NCBI RefSeq assembly: GCF_028890115.1
Contig: NZ_JARCJD010000001.1
Location: forward strand, 186,001-250,000
Reading direction: 5' to 3'
DNA: 64,000 bases
Source: Phaeobacter sp. QD34_24
GTDB lineage: Bacteria; Pseudomonadota; Alphaproteobacteria; Rhodobacterales; Rhodobacteraceae
Position 1 is the stretch's first letter; each line of letters opens with the position of its first letter. Below, piece after piece: positions 19,616 to 28,654 of the stretch. Position numbers and translations under genes: made by a program. The notes under the pieces are model-generated. The model made no database searches. It was not told where the DNA came from and worked only from the letters and a program-made list of their open reading frames with translations.

Positions 19616-20824
19616 CTATGGCTCCAGGTAGACCTCGTAACGCTGGTCTGTCAGCGCCTTCAGAAAGGCCACAAGCGCATCGATACGGCGATCATCCAGC
19701 GCCGGACCATGGGTCAGTTCTTTGGTGGACAGGGTCTCTGCCAACGGGATCTCCCCCCAGGGCTGACCGGTTTCGGGATTGATCTGGGCGGCGTCGGATC
19801 TGCTGTTGTAGCGGTTGTAGAAGACAACCACCGTGCGCAGATCCTGAAACACCCCATTGTGCATATAGGGGCCGGTCACCGCCACATTGCGCAAGGTCGG
19901 CGTCTTGAACTTGCCGCGCGCAGCGGGGTCAGACACCGCCGGGTTGGCAAACAGCCCCTCGTCGATGGTGCCGGGCGGCACACCGTTCTCAGCACGTCCC
20001 AGAATGTTTTCCGGCACCCCGATGTTGTGGTAGCTGTAATCGGTGAAGGTCTCTTTGGGATCAATCGCGCTGCGCCTCAGTTGATGGCACTGGTTGCAGT
20101 TGGTGAATTGCGCGGAAAAGAACAGCAGCCGTCCCAGCTCTTCCTCTTTGGTCAGCTCCAATTCGCCGCGCAGGAAGCGATCATAGCGGCTGTCAAAAGG
20201 CGCAAACACGGGGCTGCGTTCGAAGGTGGCAATGGCCTCGGTCATGGCGCGATAGCCCGCCTGCGGATCATCCAGCACCCCTGCCCCGAAATGCGCGTCA
20301 AAACCCGCGACATAATCCGGGTTTTCGGCCAAGCGCGCAACGGCTTCCGCCGCGTCCTTCAACCCCATCTCAATCGGATTGAGCGGCGGACCCGCAGCCT
20401 GTTCCGCAAGCCCGGCCGCGCGCCCGTCCCAGAACATGCCGCCCACCCAGGCGCCATCCTCTCTCTGGTGAAACGGCGGAGTAAATGCCGCGTAGCTCGC
20501 TGTGGGCGCACTGCGATCGCCCAGCGATTGCCCATCATCCCCCAGAGAAAAGGCCCCATCCGCGAACCGGCGCGGATCGGTAAACGCATAGTCCGGGTCA
20601 TGGCAGCTTGCGCAGGATTGGCTGCGATTGGCCGAGAGGTTGGGATCGTGAAACAGCGCCTCCCCCAAGGCCTCGAGCGTCGCAAATCCGGTCTTGGGCA
20701 GATCATCAGACCAGGACATCTGTACGCCAAGGAGCAGAACCCCAAGCGACAGGGCAACGCCCCCTACGGCCCGATTTCGTAACGGCTGCTGCGGCATGGT
20801 CTGAACTTTCGATTCTTGCGTCAT
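19616..20824 (-). CDS. Di-haem cytochrome c peroxidase / MauG family protein
   Basis: 402 residues with an N-terminal signal (hydrophobic stretch about 20-37) and two c-type haem sites, CASCH at 71-75 and CNQCH at 243-247, the pattern of the bacterial CCP/MauG family. It would act in the periplasm, reducing hydrogen peroxide with electrons from small cytochromes or oxidising a protein partner. The mauG operon is not present, so a peroxidase is the simpler call. It is a single gene convergent with the ABC operon. Confidence 0.88.
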   Translation of the reverse strand: MTQESKVQTMPQQPLRNRAVGGVALSLGVLLLGVQMSWSDDLPKTGFATLEALGEALFHDPNLSANRSQSCASCHDPDYAFTDPRRFADGAFSLGDDGQSLGDRSAPTASYAAFTPPFHQREDGAWVGGMFWDGRAAGLAEQAAGPPLNPIEMGLKDAAEAVARLAENPDYVAGFDAHFGAGVLDDPQAGYRAMTEAIATFERSPVFAPFDSRYDRFLRGELELTKEEELGRLLFFSAQFTNCNQCHQLRRSAIDPKETFTDYSYHNIGVPENILGRAENGVPPGTIDEGLFANPAVSDPAARGKFKTPTLRNVAVTGPYMHNGVFQDLRTVVVFYNRYNSRSDAAQINPETGQPWGEIPLAETLSTKELTHGPALDDRRIDALVAFLKALTDQRYEVYLEP

Positions 20825-20921
20825 GGGCTGGAGGATCCAGCAAACCCATAGGTCAAACCTTGATCAAACGCAATTTCTGACCATTCCACTCAGCCAAATG
20901 CGACCAGCCGCCGGATCCCCC

Positions 20922-21296
20922 TTAGCTGAGCAACAGAACCACGATCATCAACAGGTTCATGGAGGCAAATTGCATCAGTCGCGGGTGGCTCTGGCTGCGG
21001 CAGGCGGCATAAAGCGCCAGACCAACCGAGACCACCAGTCCGCCCAGCGACAGCGTTCCAAGGATCAGCCCCGGCGTGCCGCTCTCAGGGCCCCAGGGCG
21101 ACTGCTGCGAGGCCATGCCCAGCAGGCCGAACCCGATCAGGATGCCCAGGATCGCCCCGGCCAAAGTGCTCAGCACGCTGCGCGGTCGCAGGCGGTTCTC
21201 CGCACCCAGCACACTGTCTACGATCTCACGCGTCGGCACCGCGGAAGGTTTCCATTCGATCCGGTCGAGACGATCTTCAAAGCTATGTGCACGCAT
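20922..21296 (-). CDS. Small membrane protein of unknown function
   Basis: 124 residues from the ATG at 21296, which has AGGAGGG 7-8 bases upstream and therefore sets the start; the frame is open to 21356. It has a soluble charged N-terminus (about 1-38, RAHSFEDRLDRIEWKP) and then three hydrophobic segments (about 42-62, 77-97, 106-124) ending at the C-terminus. I do not recognise a named family. It is a monocistronic gene between the peroxidase and the lytic transglycosylase. Confidence 0.72.
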   Translation of the reverse strand: MRAHSFEDRLDRIEWKPSAVPTREIVDSVLGAENRLRPRSVLSTLAGAILGILIGFGLLGMASQQSPWGPESGTPGLILGTLSLGGLVVSVGLALYAACRSQSHPRLMQFASMNLLMIVVLLLS

Positions 21297-21459
21297 CCTA
21301 TGCCCTCCTGAAACTGCCCGCTTTCTGAGAGTCAATTCAGGCAACTTCGTGGCCAAGAATCGAAGTTAACGCGGCATTTACTATTTTTAACACTCCGTGA
21401 ACCTGCCGCCCACGCGTGGCCACCACAGCGCTTCCGCTCAGGTCCAATCTGGCGGGAAA

Positions 21460-22170
21460 TCAGCCGCCCCAGATGTTTCTCACATAACTTTGGGTTTCAC
21501 TGTATGGGGGCACGCCGCCGTGTTTCTGAACCGCTTCCGGCCCGGCATTATAGGCCGCCAGCGCCAGCCGCCAGGACCCGAACTTGCGGAACTGGCGCGC
21601 CAGATACCGCGCACCACCATCCAGATTTTCCGCTGGAACGGTCGGATCCACCCCCAGGGTTTTGGCGGTCTGCGGCATCAACTGTGCCAGCCCCAGGGCC
21701 CCCTTGTGGGATTCTGCCTCCGGGTCCCAGTTGCTTTCCTGTTGCACCAGGCGCAGGAACAGCCCTTCCGGTACCCCATGCTTGCGCGCGGCTGCACGGG
21801 CCATGGGCAGGAATTCACCCCGGTATTTACCGGTATAGAGCAGCTTTCCGGCCGCCTCGTCGCCGTAAGAGGTTGGCGGTTTCAGTCGCGACGAATACTC
21901 ATACTGTTTCGCCGCACGGCTATCCAGAACCCGGGTATGGGCGGCAAAAAGACTGCGCTGGTTCTTGGTGGAGAACATATCCGCCCGGGCCGCCTGCCCG
22001 AAAAGAAGACAAAAGGCGAAAGAGGCCGCGACCATCGCCGCAGAAACGCCCATCGAAACACCGGCCGTGGTTCGGGGCATGAAAGAGGGGATCGACCGGG
22101 GGGCTTTGAGTGCCCGACACTGTGATACCTGTCCGGGTGATACCTGTCCGGTCGCGTTCAGCTTTGGCAT
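21460..22170 (-). CDS. Lytic transglycosylase (SLT domain)
   Basis: 236 residues. The SLT fold occupies about residues 115-230 with catalytic Glu145 (VQQESNWDP), [13 protein letters not shown] and AAYNAGP. It cleaves peptidoglycan with formation of 1,6-anhydro ends. The signal-like hydrophobic stretch (about 38-60 in this numbering) ends in QAARADMF. The ATG at 22170 has GAGGAG about 7 bases upstream, but gives 30 extra residues before the signal. The ATG at 22080 would give a tidy signal peptide but has no ribosome site. A 15-bp tandem duplication lies between the two candidates. Confidence 0.88.
   Translation of the reverse strand: MPKLNATGQVSPGQVSQCRALKAPRSIPSFMPRTTAGVSMGVSAAMVAASFAFCLLFGQAARADMFSTKNQRSLFAAHTRVLDSRAAKQYEYSSRLKPPTSYGDEAAGKLLYTGKYRGEFLPMARAAARKHGVPEGLFLRLVQQESNWDPEAESHKGALGLAQLMPQTAKTLGVDPTVPAENLDGGARYLARQFRKFGSWRLALAAYNAGPEAVQKHGGVPPYSETQSYVRNIWGG
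22122..22151. repeat. 15-bp perfect tandem duplication
   Basis: GTGATACCTGTCCGG occurs twice in direct succession at 22122-22136 and 22137-22151. It is either in the 5' leader or in the N-terminal extension of the lytic transglycosylase (giving [10 protein letters not shown]), depending on the true start. Confidence 0.85.
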
Positions 22171-22430
22171 AAACACTCCTCAGCCTCAATTTATACAAAA
22201 CATGCTCTTTATGCGCCGGACTATAGCCAATTTGCCGGGAATTGGAACCATCTGGCTGTGATCGGCAGATCTGCGCCCGGCAGGACCGATGAGAGGCCAG
22301 CAATTGATATGCCACAGATCCGCACCGACGCCTGCCAGAAGGTTGCTTTCATCGCGGCTTGGGGGCCTGTAGGGTGACGCCAACGCGCCGCCGGGTCAGA
22401 TTCGCTCTGGCTCGGCCCCGGCGCCTATCG

Positions 22431-22452
22431 GATAAGAACACAGATAAGAACA
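22431..22452 (+). repeat. Direct repeat GATAAGAACA upstream of ssb
   Basis: GATAAGAACA at 22431-22440 and 22443-22452, 12-base period, ending 13 bases before the ssb ATG. GAAC repeats recall the alphaproteobacterial LexA box (GAAC-N7-GAAC), but the spacing here is N8. Confidence 0.5.
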
Positions 22453-22465
22453 AGGACAGGACCAA

Positions 22466-22978
22466 ATGGCCGGCTCAGTCAACAAAGTCATCCTCATCGG
22501 CAACCTGGGCCGCGACCCCGAAGTGCGGACCTTTCAGAACGGCGGCAAGGTGTGCAACCTGCGCATCGCCACCTCGGAAACCTGGAAGGACCGCAACACC
22601 GGCGAGCGCCGTGAGCGTACCGAATGGCACAGCGTCGCCGTCTTCAACGAAGGTCTGGTGCGGGTCTGCGAACAGTACCTGCGCAAAGGCTCCAAGGTCT
22701 ATATCGAAGGCCAGCTGCAGACCCGTAAATGGCAGGATCAGAACGGCCAGGACCGCTATTCCACCGAGGTCGTCCTGCAGGGCTTTGGCTCGACCCTGAC
22801 CATGCTGGATGGCCGCGGTGAAGGCGGTGGCCAGGGTGGCGGCGGCTATGGTGGCGGTGGCTACGACAGTGGCTCGCAGGGGGGCGGTTACGACAGCGGC
22901 CCACAGGGCGGCGGTGGCTTCGGCGGCGGCCAGGGTGGCCCCTCCCACAATATCGACGACGACGAGATCCCGTTCTGA
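22466..22978 (+). CDS. ssb: Single-stranded DNA-binding protein
   Basis: 170 residues: an OB-fold at 1-115 ([41 protein letters not shown]), a Gly-rich flexible linker (about 118-158) with repeated YDSG units, and the acidic tip DDDEIPF that binds replication and repair partners. It coats ssDNA during replication, repair and recombination. It is divergent from the lytic transglycosylase. Confidence 0.97.
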   Translation: MAGSVNKVILIGNLGRDPEVRTFQNGGKVCNLRIATSETWKDRNTGERRERTEWHSVAVFNEGLVRVCEQYLRKGSKVYIEGQLQTRKWQDQNGQDRYSTEVVLQGFGSTLTMLDGRGEGGGQGGGGYGGGGYDSGSQGGGYDSGPQGGGGFGGGQGGPSHNIDDDEIPF

Positions 22979-23011
22979 TCTCCCCTTCCCCTCTGTTGAG
23001 GAATTGATCCC

Positions 23012-24091
23012 ATGACATGGTCCTTCACCCTAGGTCGCCTGCTAGGTTCCGAGGTGAGGGTCCATGTCACCTTCTTCCTGCTTCTGGCCTGGATCGGCAT
23101 CTCCGCCTATCAAGAGCAGGGCCTGCCCGGCGCAATCGAGAACACCGCCTTCGTGCTGGCGCTCTTTGCCTGCGTGCTGGCGCATGAATTCGGACACGCG
23201 CTGATGGCGCGCCGCTATGGCATTGCCACCCCGGACATCACCCTTCTGCCCATCGGCGGCCTCGCCCGGCTGGAGCGGATGCCCACGAACCCCTGGCATG
23301 AAATCGCGGTGGCCTTTGCAGGCCCTGCGGTCAATATCGCGATCTGGGCCATTCTGGTGGTGATCGGCGCAGGTCAGTGGACGCTGGAAAGCCTGACCGA
23401 TCCGGCGCAGGCCTTCACCATCTGGAATTTCCTTGGTCGCCTTGCGGCGGTGAACCTGATCCTGGCGATCTTCAACCTGATCCCTGCCTTTCCGATGGAT
23501 GGCGGGCGGGTGCTGCGCGCAGCGCTCTGCCTTGGCATGGACCGGGTGAAGGCCACCCGCGTCGCCTCCATCGCCGGGCAGATCTGCGCCATTGGCCTGG
23601 CCTATCTCGGCCTCACCTCTGGCAATCCGGTGCTGGTGCTGGTGGCCGGGTTCGTCTTCATTGCCGCCAATGCGGAAAACCAGGACGTGGCCATGCGCGC
23701 CGTCTCGCGCCAGTTTCTGGCCCGCGATGCGATGATCACCAGATTCGAAGCACTTGCGCCCGAAGACACGCTGGAAACCGCGTCAAACGCCGTGATCCGC
23801 ACCACCCAGCATGAATTTCCGGTTCTGGACCCCGCTGGTCACCCCTTGGGGTTCGTGACCCGCAGCGATCTGTTCTCGGCCCTGGCCACGGACAGGCCGC
23901 GCATGCAGCAGGTCTCGCTGATCATGCAGACCGACATCCCAGCCGTCCCGCTGACCGCAGGTCTGGAGACCGTGCTGGATGCCCTACATCACGGGGCCCC
24001 CGCGGTGAAGGTCGTCACAAAATCCGGCACTCTTGCGGGCTACATCACGGCCGAAAACATCGGCGAGCTGATGGTGGTCAAGGGCCGCTGA
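23012..24091 (+). CDS. Site-2 protease family (M50) metalloprotease with CBS pair
   Basis: 359 residues. Metal-binding HEFGH is at 58-62 in a membrane segment and the second motif NLIPAFPMDGGRVLRA at about 153-168. A C-terminal pair of CBS domains lies at about 240-355. This architecture belongs to the SpoIVFB-like S2P group, in which CBS domains bind adenine nucleotides and gate proteolysis. The substrate is unknown. It follows ssb by 33 bases and is convergent with aroB. It is distinct from rseP, which has a PDZ domain instead. Confidence 0.9.
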   Translation: MTWSFTLGRLLGSEVRVHVTFFLLLAWIGISAYQEQGLPGAIENTAFVLALFACVLAHEFGHALMARRYGIATPDITLLPIGGLARLERMPTNPWHEIAVAFAGPAVNIAIWAILVVIGAGQWTLESLTDPAQAFTIWNFLGRLAAVNLILAIFNLIPAFPMDGGRVLRAALCLGMDRVKATRVASIAGQICAIGLAYLGLTSGNPVLVLVAGFVFIAANAENQDVAMRAVSRQFLARDAMITRFEALAPEDTLETASNAVIRTTQHEFPVLDPAGHPLGFVTRSDLFSALATDRPRMQQVSLIMQTDIPAVPLTAGLETVLDALHHGAPAVKVVTKSGTLAGYITAENIGELMVVKGR

Positions 24092-24112
24092 CGGCCCCGG
24101 CCACGTGAACCT

Positions 24113-25237
24113 TCAGGCAGGGACAGCGCGCAGAGCCAGGGCATCTTCCAGGACAGACAAGACCGCCTCACGCGGGACATCCGATGTCACGAAAGCCGAG
24201 CCGATCCCGCGCGCCAGGATGAACTTGATCTTGCCATCGACCACCTTCTTGTCCTGCCCCATCAGGTCCAACAGCGCCTCTGCCCCCGGCAGATCGCCCG
24301 GAATATCGGCCAGATCCGCCTTCATGCCCATCGCCTTCAGATGCGCGCGCACCCGGCTTGGGTCTTCTTGGCTGCACAGGCCCAGACGCGAGGACAGTTC
24401 GAACGCCAGCGCACAGCCGATCGCCACGCCTTCTCCATGCAGCAGCCGATCGGAATAGCCCGTCGCCGCCTCGAATGCGTGGCAGAAGGTATGCCCCAGG
24501 TTAAGCAGCGCGCGATCCCCCTGTTCGGTCTCGTCCCGCTCCACAATATCAGCCTTCATCTGCACCGAGCGCGCCACCGCTTCGACCCGCGCGGCCATGT
24601 CACCGGCAGCCAGGGCCGGACCCTGCTGTTCCAGCCAGTCGAAGAATTCCGCATCACCCAGAAGCCCGTATTTCACCACCTCGCCGTAGCCGGCCAGGAA
24701 ATCGCGGGCGGTGAGCGTGCCCAGAACCTCGGTATCGGCCAAGACCAGCGAGGGCTGGTGAAAGGCGCCGATCAGGTTCTTGCCCTGGGGCGCATTGATG
24801 CCGGTCTTACCGCCGACGGAGCTGTCCACCTGGGCCAGAAGCGATGTCGGGATCTGCACAAACCGCACCCCGCGCCGCAGCACGGCAGCCGCGAAACCGG
24901 CCAGGTCGCCCACCACACCGCCGCCAAAGGCCACAACGACATCCGAGCGCTCTACGCGTTTTTCCAGCAGCCACTCGACCGCACGGGTGAACTGCGGCCA
25001 GGCCTTGGTGCTTTCGCCCGGCGGCAGCGCCAGGGCGTCCATTTCGATGCCTTCCGCGGCCAGGCCCGCGCGCAGGGTATCAAGGTGCAATGCCGCGACG
25101 GTCTCATCGGTCAGGACCGCCACCCGGGGACGTTTGAGCAGAGGTTTGATCCGCTGTCCCGCCTGCTGCAACAGGCCGGGACCGATCACCACATCATAGG
25201 CGCGATCCCCCAAGGGCACATGTACCACGCGTTCCAT
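24113..25237 (-). CDS. aroB: 3-dehydroquinate synthase AroB
   Basis: 374 residues. NAD-binding and metal features of the family are visible (FGGGVVGDLAGFAA, QIPTSLLAQVDSSVGGKTGIN, LNLGHTFCHAFE, HGEGVAIG). Second step of the shikimate pathway, DAHP to 3-dehydroquinate. The ATG at 25237 overlaps the aroK stop as TGATG, so I prefer it to the GTG at 25246. It forms an aroK-aroB operon. Confidence 0.96.
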   Translation of the reverse strand: MERVVHVPLGDRAYDVVIGPGLLQQAGQRIKPLLKRPRVAVLTDETVAALHLDTLRAGLAAEGIEMDALALPPGESTKAWPQFTRAVEWLLEKRVERSDVVVAFGGGVVGDLAGFAAAVLRRGVRFVQIPTSLLAQVDSSVGGKTGINAPQGKNLIGAFHQPSLVLADTEVLGTLTARDFLAGYGEVVKYGLLGDAEFFDWLEQQGPALAAGDMAARVEAVARSVQMKADIVERDETEQGDRALLNLGHTFCHAFEAATGYSDRLLHGEGVAIGCALAFELSSRLGLCSQEDPSRVRAHLKAMGMKADLADIPGDLPGAEALLDLMGQDKKVVDGKIKFILARGIGSAFVTSDVPREAVLSVLEDALALRAVPA

Positions 25238-25827
25238 CACTTCCACTCCAATACATCCGGTCGCTCCCTCAGGGCGTTCAGCACCCGATCGACCATCTCT
25301 TCAATCGAGGCCTTGCCATCGGATTTCACCGTCAGGTCGGCCTTGGCATAAAACGGCACCCGCGCCTCGTACAGGTCGCGCAGCGTTGCCTTGGGATCCT
25401 TGGTGCGCAGCAGCGGCCGCGTGTCGCGATGGCGCACCCGGTTCCACAGCACCTCCAGATCCGCCTGAAGCCAGACCGAGGCGCCCCGTTGCGAAATCAG
25501 CCTGCGGTTCTCTTCCGCCAGAAAGGCACCACCGCCCGTGGACAGGATCCCGCGTTCCTCCTCCAGAAGGCGCGCAATCACCTGGCGCTCCTTCTGGCGA
25601 AAGAACGGCTCACCGTCGCGGGCGAAAATCTCGGGGATAGACATATTGGCGGCGGCTTCGATCTCGTGATCACTGTCGAGAAACGGAACCCCCAGACGCG
25701 CGGCCAGGGCCCGCCCAACGGCGGTCTTGCCGGCACCCATCATGCCCACCATCACGACGGTCTTGTTGAGGCGCCCCGGAGCGGGCGCGACCGTCGCTGT
25801 CTCTTCTGTTTGCTCTTTTTCGCTCAT
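25237..25827 (-). CDS. aroK: Shikimate kinase AroK
   Basis: 196 residues. P-loop GMMGAGKT is at 28-35, with substrate-binding DSDHEIE and GGGAFL segments. It phosphorylates shikimate at O3 using ATP. It is translationally coupled to aroB and divergent from the 49-codon membrane protein gene. Confidence 0.95.
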   Translation of the reverse strand: MSEKEQTEETATVAPAPGRLNKTVVMVGMMGAGKTAVGRALAARLGVPFLDSDHEIEAAANMSIPEIFARDGEPFFRQKERQVIARLLEEERGILSTGGGAFLAEENRRLISQRGASVWLQADLEVLWNRVRHRDTRPLLRTKDPKATLRDLYEARVPFYAKADLTVKSDGKASIEEMVDRVLNALRERPDVLEWK

Positions 25828-25908
25828 TCTTCCGTGAATGACGTGATATTATCAAAAAGGCCATATATAACTTGAGCAAAACACAAAGAAGCAGGCAACA
25901 GGGACGCT

Positions 25909-26058
25909 ATGGCGCGCTTGATCAAATATCTGTTCTACATCGTCATCCTCGCCGCGATCGGTCTGGTGGCATATGCCTATGTCGGCCCATGGTTCGGCGC
26001 CGATTTCAGCGCCCCGACCGAGGAGATTCGCAAGCCGGTGGTGCTGCATGCCGATTAG
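25909..26058 (+). CDS. 49-residue single-pass membrane protein
   Basis: A short frame, MARLIKYLFYIVILAAIGLV at its N-terminus, then an aromatic-rich turn (AYAYVGPWFGADF) and a short polar tail ending VVLHAD. It has one transmembrane helix with a positive N-terminus, so the tail is probably periplasmic. Its stop codon overlaps the start of the next gene by 11 bases (ATG at 26048 within it), which argues that it is translated and coupled. Its function is unknown; it may be a small partner of the exported protein that follows. Confidence 0.68.
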   Translation: MARLIKYLFYIVILAAIGLVAYAYVGPWFGADFSAPTEEIRKPVVLHAD

Positions 26059-27598
26059 GCAGCACCTCTTGCTGACTGGGGCTGCCTGCCTGGGTCTCCT
26101 TGCAGGCGTGGCCCGGGCCGAAGAACCTTTGACCGTGATCGATTGGCTGGGCCAGCCCGACACCCAGGCCATCCCCGAGACCGTGCTGCTGGAACCGCCG
26201 GTGGCAGGCAGTGCCGCTCAGCCGGAAATCGCCGTGGCCCCGCTTGAGGCCCTGCTGCCGCCCATCGGGCTGGTGGCCCCCTCTGCCACCGGCCTGCCGG
26301 TCGATCTGTGGCGCGGCAGCGACCCGCACGAAATTGCCCACCTGATCGACCAGGTTCCGGTGCGCAACAGCCCCGCCATGCAATCACTGCTGTTTACGCT
26401 GCTGCTGTCCGAAAGCCGACCCGTGCCCGGCGGCGATGACGCCATTTTGCTGGCGCGCCTTGACCGGCTCATGGATCTTGGTGCGATTGACCCCGCCCAG
26501 GCCCTGGCAGAGCAGGCCGGGCCGACGGAAAACCCGTCGCGATTTGCCCGCTGGTTCGATGCAACACTGCTGAGCGGAGATGAGGATCGCGCCTGCGCTG
26601 CCCTGACCGCCAGCCCCTATCTTGCGCCCGACTACGGCGCCCGCGTGTTCTGCGCTGCACGACGCGGGGATTGGCCAACCGCCGCCCTGATGCTGGAATC
26701 CGCCCATGCGCTGGAGCTGTTGCCAGCCGAGCGCCTTGCGGTGCTGGACCGGTTTCTGAATCCGGACATCTTTGAAGGGGCGCCGCTCCTGCCCGCGCCC
26801 GCCGCCCCGGATCCGCTGACCTTCCGGCTGTTCGAAGCCATCGGGGAACGGCTTCCAACGGCACCGCTTGCGCGCGTCTTTGCCGCTGCGGACCTGCGGG
26901 ATATCGCCGGCTGGAAGGCGCAGCTGGAAGCGGCAGAACGCCTGACCCGGATCGGTGCCTTGAACCCCAACCAGTTGCTGGGCCTTTTCACCGCCCGTAG
27001 ACCTGCCGCTTCGGGCGGGATTTGGGACCGGGTCCGTGCCTTGCAGGAGTTCGAGACCGCCCTGCGGGGCGGCAATGGCCAGCCGCCCGCCACTGGCACC
27101 GCGCTGAGCAAGGCTCTAGAGGCGGCCTGGACCGCGGCAAGACACTCTCGGACCGAGGTCGCCTTTGCCGATCTCTTTGCCGCCGACCTGTCCCGCACCC
27201 GCCTGCAAGGCCCTGCGGCGGAACGGGCCTGGCACATAAGACTGCTTGCGCCCAGCTATGAGCTGGCCGCCCGCACGCCCCCGTCCGACAGCGCCGAGAA
27301 CCGGTTTCTTGCGGCACTTGCCCAGGGGCGCCCCGATCAGGAGCAGGCCCCGTCGGACCTGGCCCGTGCAATCGCGGCCGGATTTCAGGAGCAGGCCATT
27401 GCGCCCCTGTCGCTGCGCCACCATTTGGATGCCGGTCATCTGGGCGAGGCGATCCTTCGCAGCATGATCCTCTTTGCCCATGGGGCCGAGGGCAATCTTG
27501 GCGATCTGACCGCCGCGCTGATCTCCTTTCGCACCCTGGGGCTTGAAGACAGCGCGCGCCGGGCCGCCTTGCAGTTGATGCTGCTGGAGCGGCACTGA
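26048..27598 (+). CDS. Exported protein of unknown function
   Basis: 516 residues from the ATG at 26048, starting MPIRQHLLLTGAACLGLLAG with a Sec signal peptide cleaved near ARAEE. The mature part is Ala/Leu-rich and largely helical, like a TPR/Sel1-type solenoid, without a catalytic motif I can name. It is coupled to the 49-residue gene upstream and to xerD downstream (xerD ATG 1 base after its stop). Probably periplasmic. Confidence 0.8.
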   Translation: MPIRQHLLLTGAACLGLLAGVARAEEPLTVIDWLGQPDTQAIPETVLLEPPVAGSAAQPEIAVAPLEALLPPIGLVAPSATGLPVDLWRGSDPHEIAHLIDQVPVRNSPAMQSLLFTLLLSESRPVPGGDDAILLARLDRLMDLGAIDPAQALAEQAGPTENPSRFARWFDATLLSGDEDRACAALTASPYLAPDYGARVFCAARRGDWPTAALMLESAHALELLPAERLAVLDRFLNPDIFEGAPLLPAPAAPDPLTFRLFEAIGERLPTAPLARVFAAADLRDIAGWKAQLEAAERLTRIGALNPNQLLGLFTARRPAASGGIWDRVRALQEFETALRGGNGQPPATGTALSKALEAAWTAARHSRTEVAFADLFAADLSRTRLQGPAAERAWHIRLLAPSYELAARTPPSDSAENRFLAALAQGRPDQEQAPSDLARAIAAGFQEQAIAPLSLRHHLDAGHLGEAILRSMILFAHGAEGNLGDLTAALISFRTLGLEDSARRAALQLMLLERH

Positions 27599-27599
27599 C

Positions 27600-28559
27600 A
27601 TGCCTGCCCCGCCGGATGACCTGACCTGGATCGCCACGTTTCTGGATGCGCAGGCGGCGGATCTGGGGGCCGCGCGCAATACGCTGTTGGCCTATGGGCG
27701 CGACCTGAAGGACCTGGCCGCGTGGATGCAGCGGCGCGACACCGGCTTTGCCAGCCTGACCCAGGAGCAGGTCGAATCCTACCTGGTGACCTGTGACGCC
27801 GAAGGCCTGTCCCGCGCCACCCGCGCCCGCCGCCTGTCGGCGATCCGCCAGATCTTCCGCTTCGCCTTCGAGGAGGGCTGGCGCGACGACAACCCGGCCA
27901 TCCAGATCAAGGGGCCCGGTCGCAGCAAGGCGCTGCCGAAGACGCTGGAGGTCATCGAAGTCGACCGCCTGCTGGATGCGGCGCGCCAGACCGGCCGCAC
28001 GCCAGCGGATCGCTTGCGCAACACCTGCCTGATGGAGCTGCTCTATGCCACCGGCATGCGGGTGAGCGAGCTGGTCTCGCTGCCGGTCTCTGCCGCCCGT
28101 GGCGATCCCCGCATGCTTTTGGTGCTTGGCAAGGGCGGCAAGGAGCGCATGGTGCCGCTGTCGCCCCCGGCGCGCGATGCGCTGGCCGCCTGGCTGAAGG
28201 CACGCGACGCCGCAGAAGATGACGCCGAAGCCAAGGGCCACAGCCCGTCGCGCTTCCTGTTCCCCTCCCGCAGCAAGGCAGGCCACCTGACCCGGCACCG
28301 GTTCTACCTGCTGATCAAGGAGTTGGCCGTCACCGGCGGCGTGGCACCCGACAAGGTGACCCCTCACACGCTGCGCCATGCCTTTGCCACGCACCTGTTG
28401 GCCAATGGTGCCGACCTGCGCGCCATACAGGCGCTTCTGGGACATGCGGATATCGCAACCACCGAGATCTATACCCATGTGCTGGATGCCCGGCTCCGCG
28501 AATTGGTCCTGGATCATCACCCCCTTGCACGAAGCCCGGTCGGCCTGGATCAGGACTAG
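27600..28559 (+). CDS. xerD: Tyrosine recombinase XerD
   Basis: 319 residues. The N-terminal SAM-like DNA-binding domain is at 1-100 and the catalytic domain at about 110-305. The full set of active-site residues is present: Arg154 (TGMRVSE), Lys178 (GKGGKER), His256 and Arg259 (HTLRHAFATHLL), His282 (GHADI), Tyr291 (IYTHV). It resolves chromosome dimers at dif with XerC and FtsK. An integrase of a mobile element is possible, but length, sequence and a non-mobile neighbourhood favour XerD. Confidence 0.92.
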   Translation: MPAPPDDLTWIATFLDAQAADLGAARNTLLAYGRDLKDLAAWMQRRDTGFASLTQEQVESYLVTCDAEGLSRATRARRLSAIRQIFRFAFEEGWRDDNPAIQIKGPGRSKALPKTLEVIEVDRLLDAARQTGRTPADRLRNTCLMELLYATGMRVSELVSLPVSAARGDPRMLLVLGKGGKERMVPLSPPARDALAAWLKARDAAEDDAEAKGHSPSRFLFPSRSKAGHLTRHRFYLLIKELAVTGGVAPDKVTPHTLRHAFATHLLANGADLRAIQALLGHADIATTEIYTHVLDARLRELVLDHHPLARSPVGLDQD

Positions 28560-28654
28560 TGCAGGGTCCCGACCGCAACTGGCGCCCCGCCCCCTTGAAC
28601 GAAACCGGTCGGCACCCCATAACCGAAACGACACTTAGATAAACGGAACCTGAC

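Noticed and set aside
22436-22451. Possible LexA box (GAAC repeats) before ssb
   Set aside because: The alphaproteobacterial box needs GAAC-N7-GAAC; here the spacer is 8 bases, so I list only a direct repeat.
24082-24097. GGGCCG/CGGCCC hairpin between the M50 gene and aroB as a terminator
   Set aside because: Six-base stem overlapping the stop codon with no T-run in either direction.
27600-28559. Integrase of a mobile element
   Set aside because: Length, complete Xer motifs and coupling to housekeeping-type genes favour XerD; no att-like repeats or cargo genes around it.
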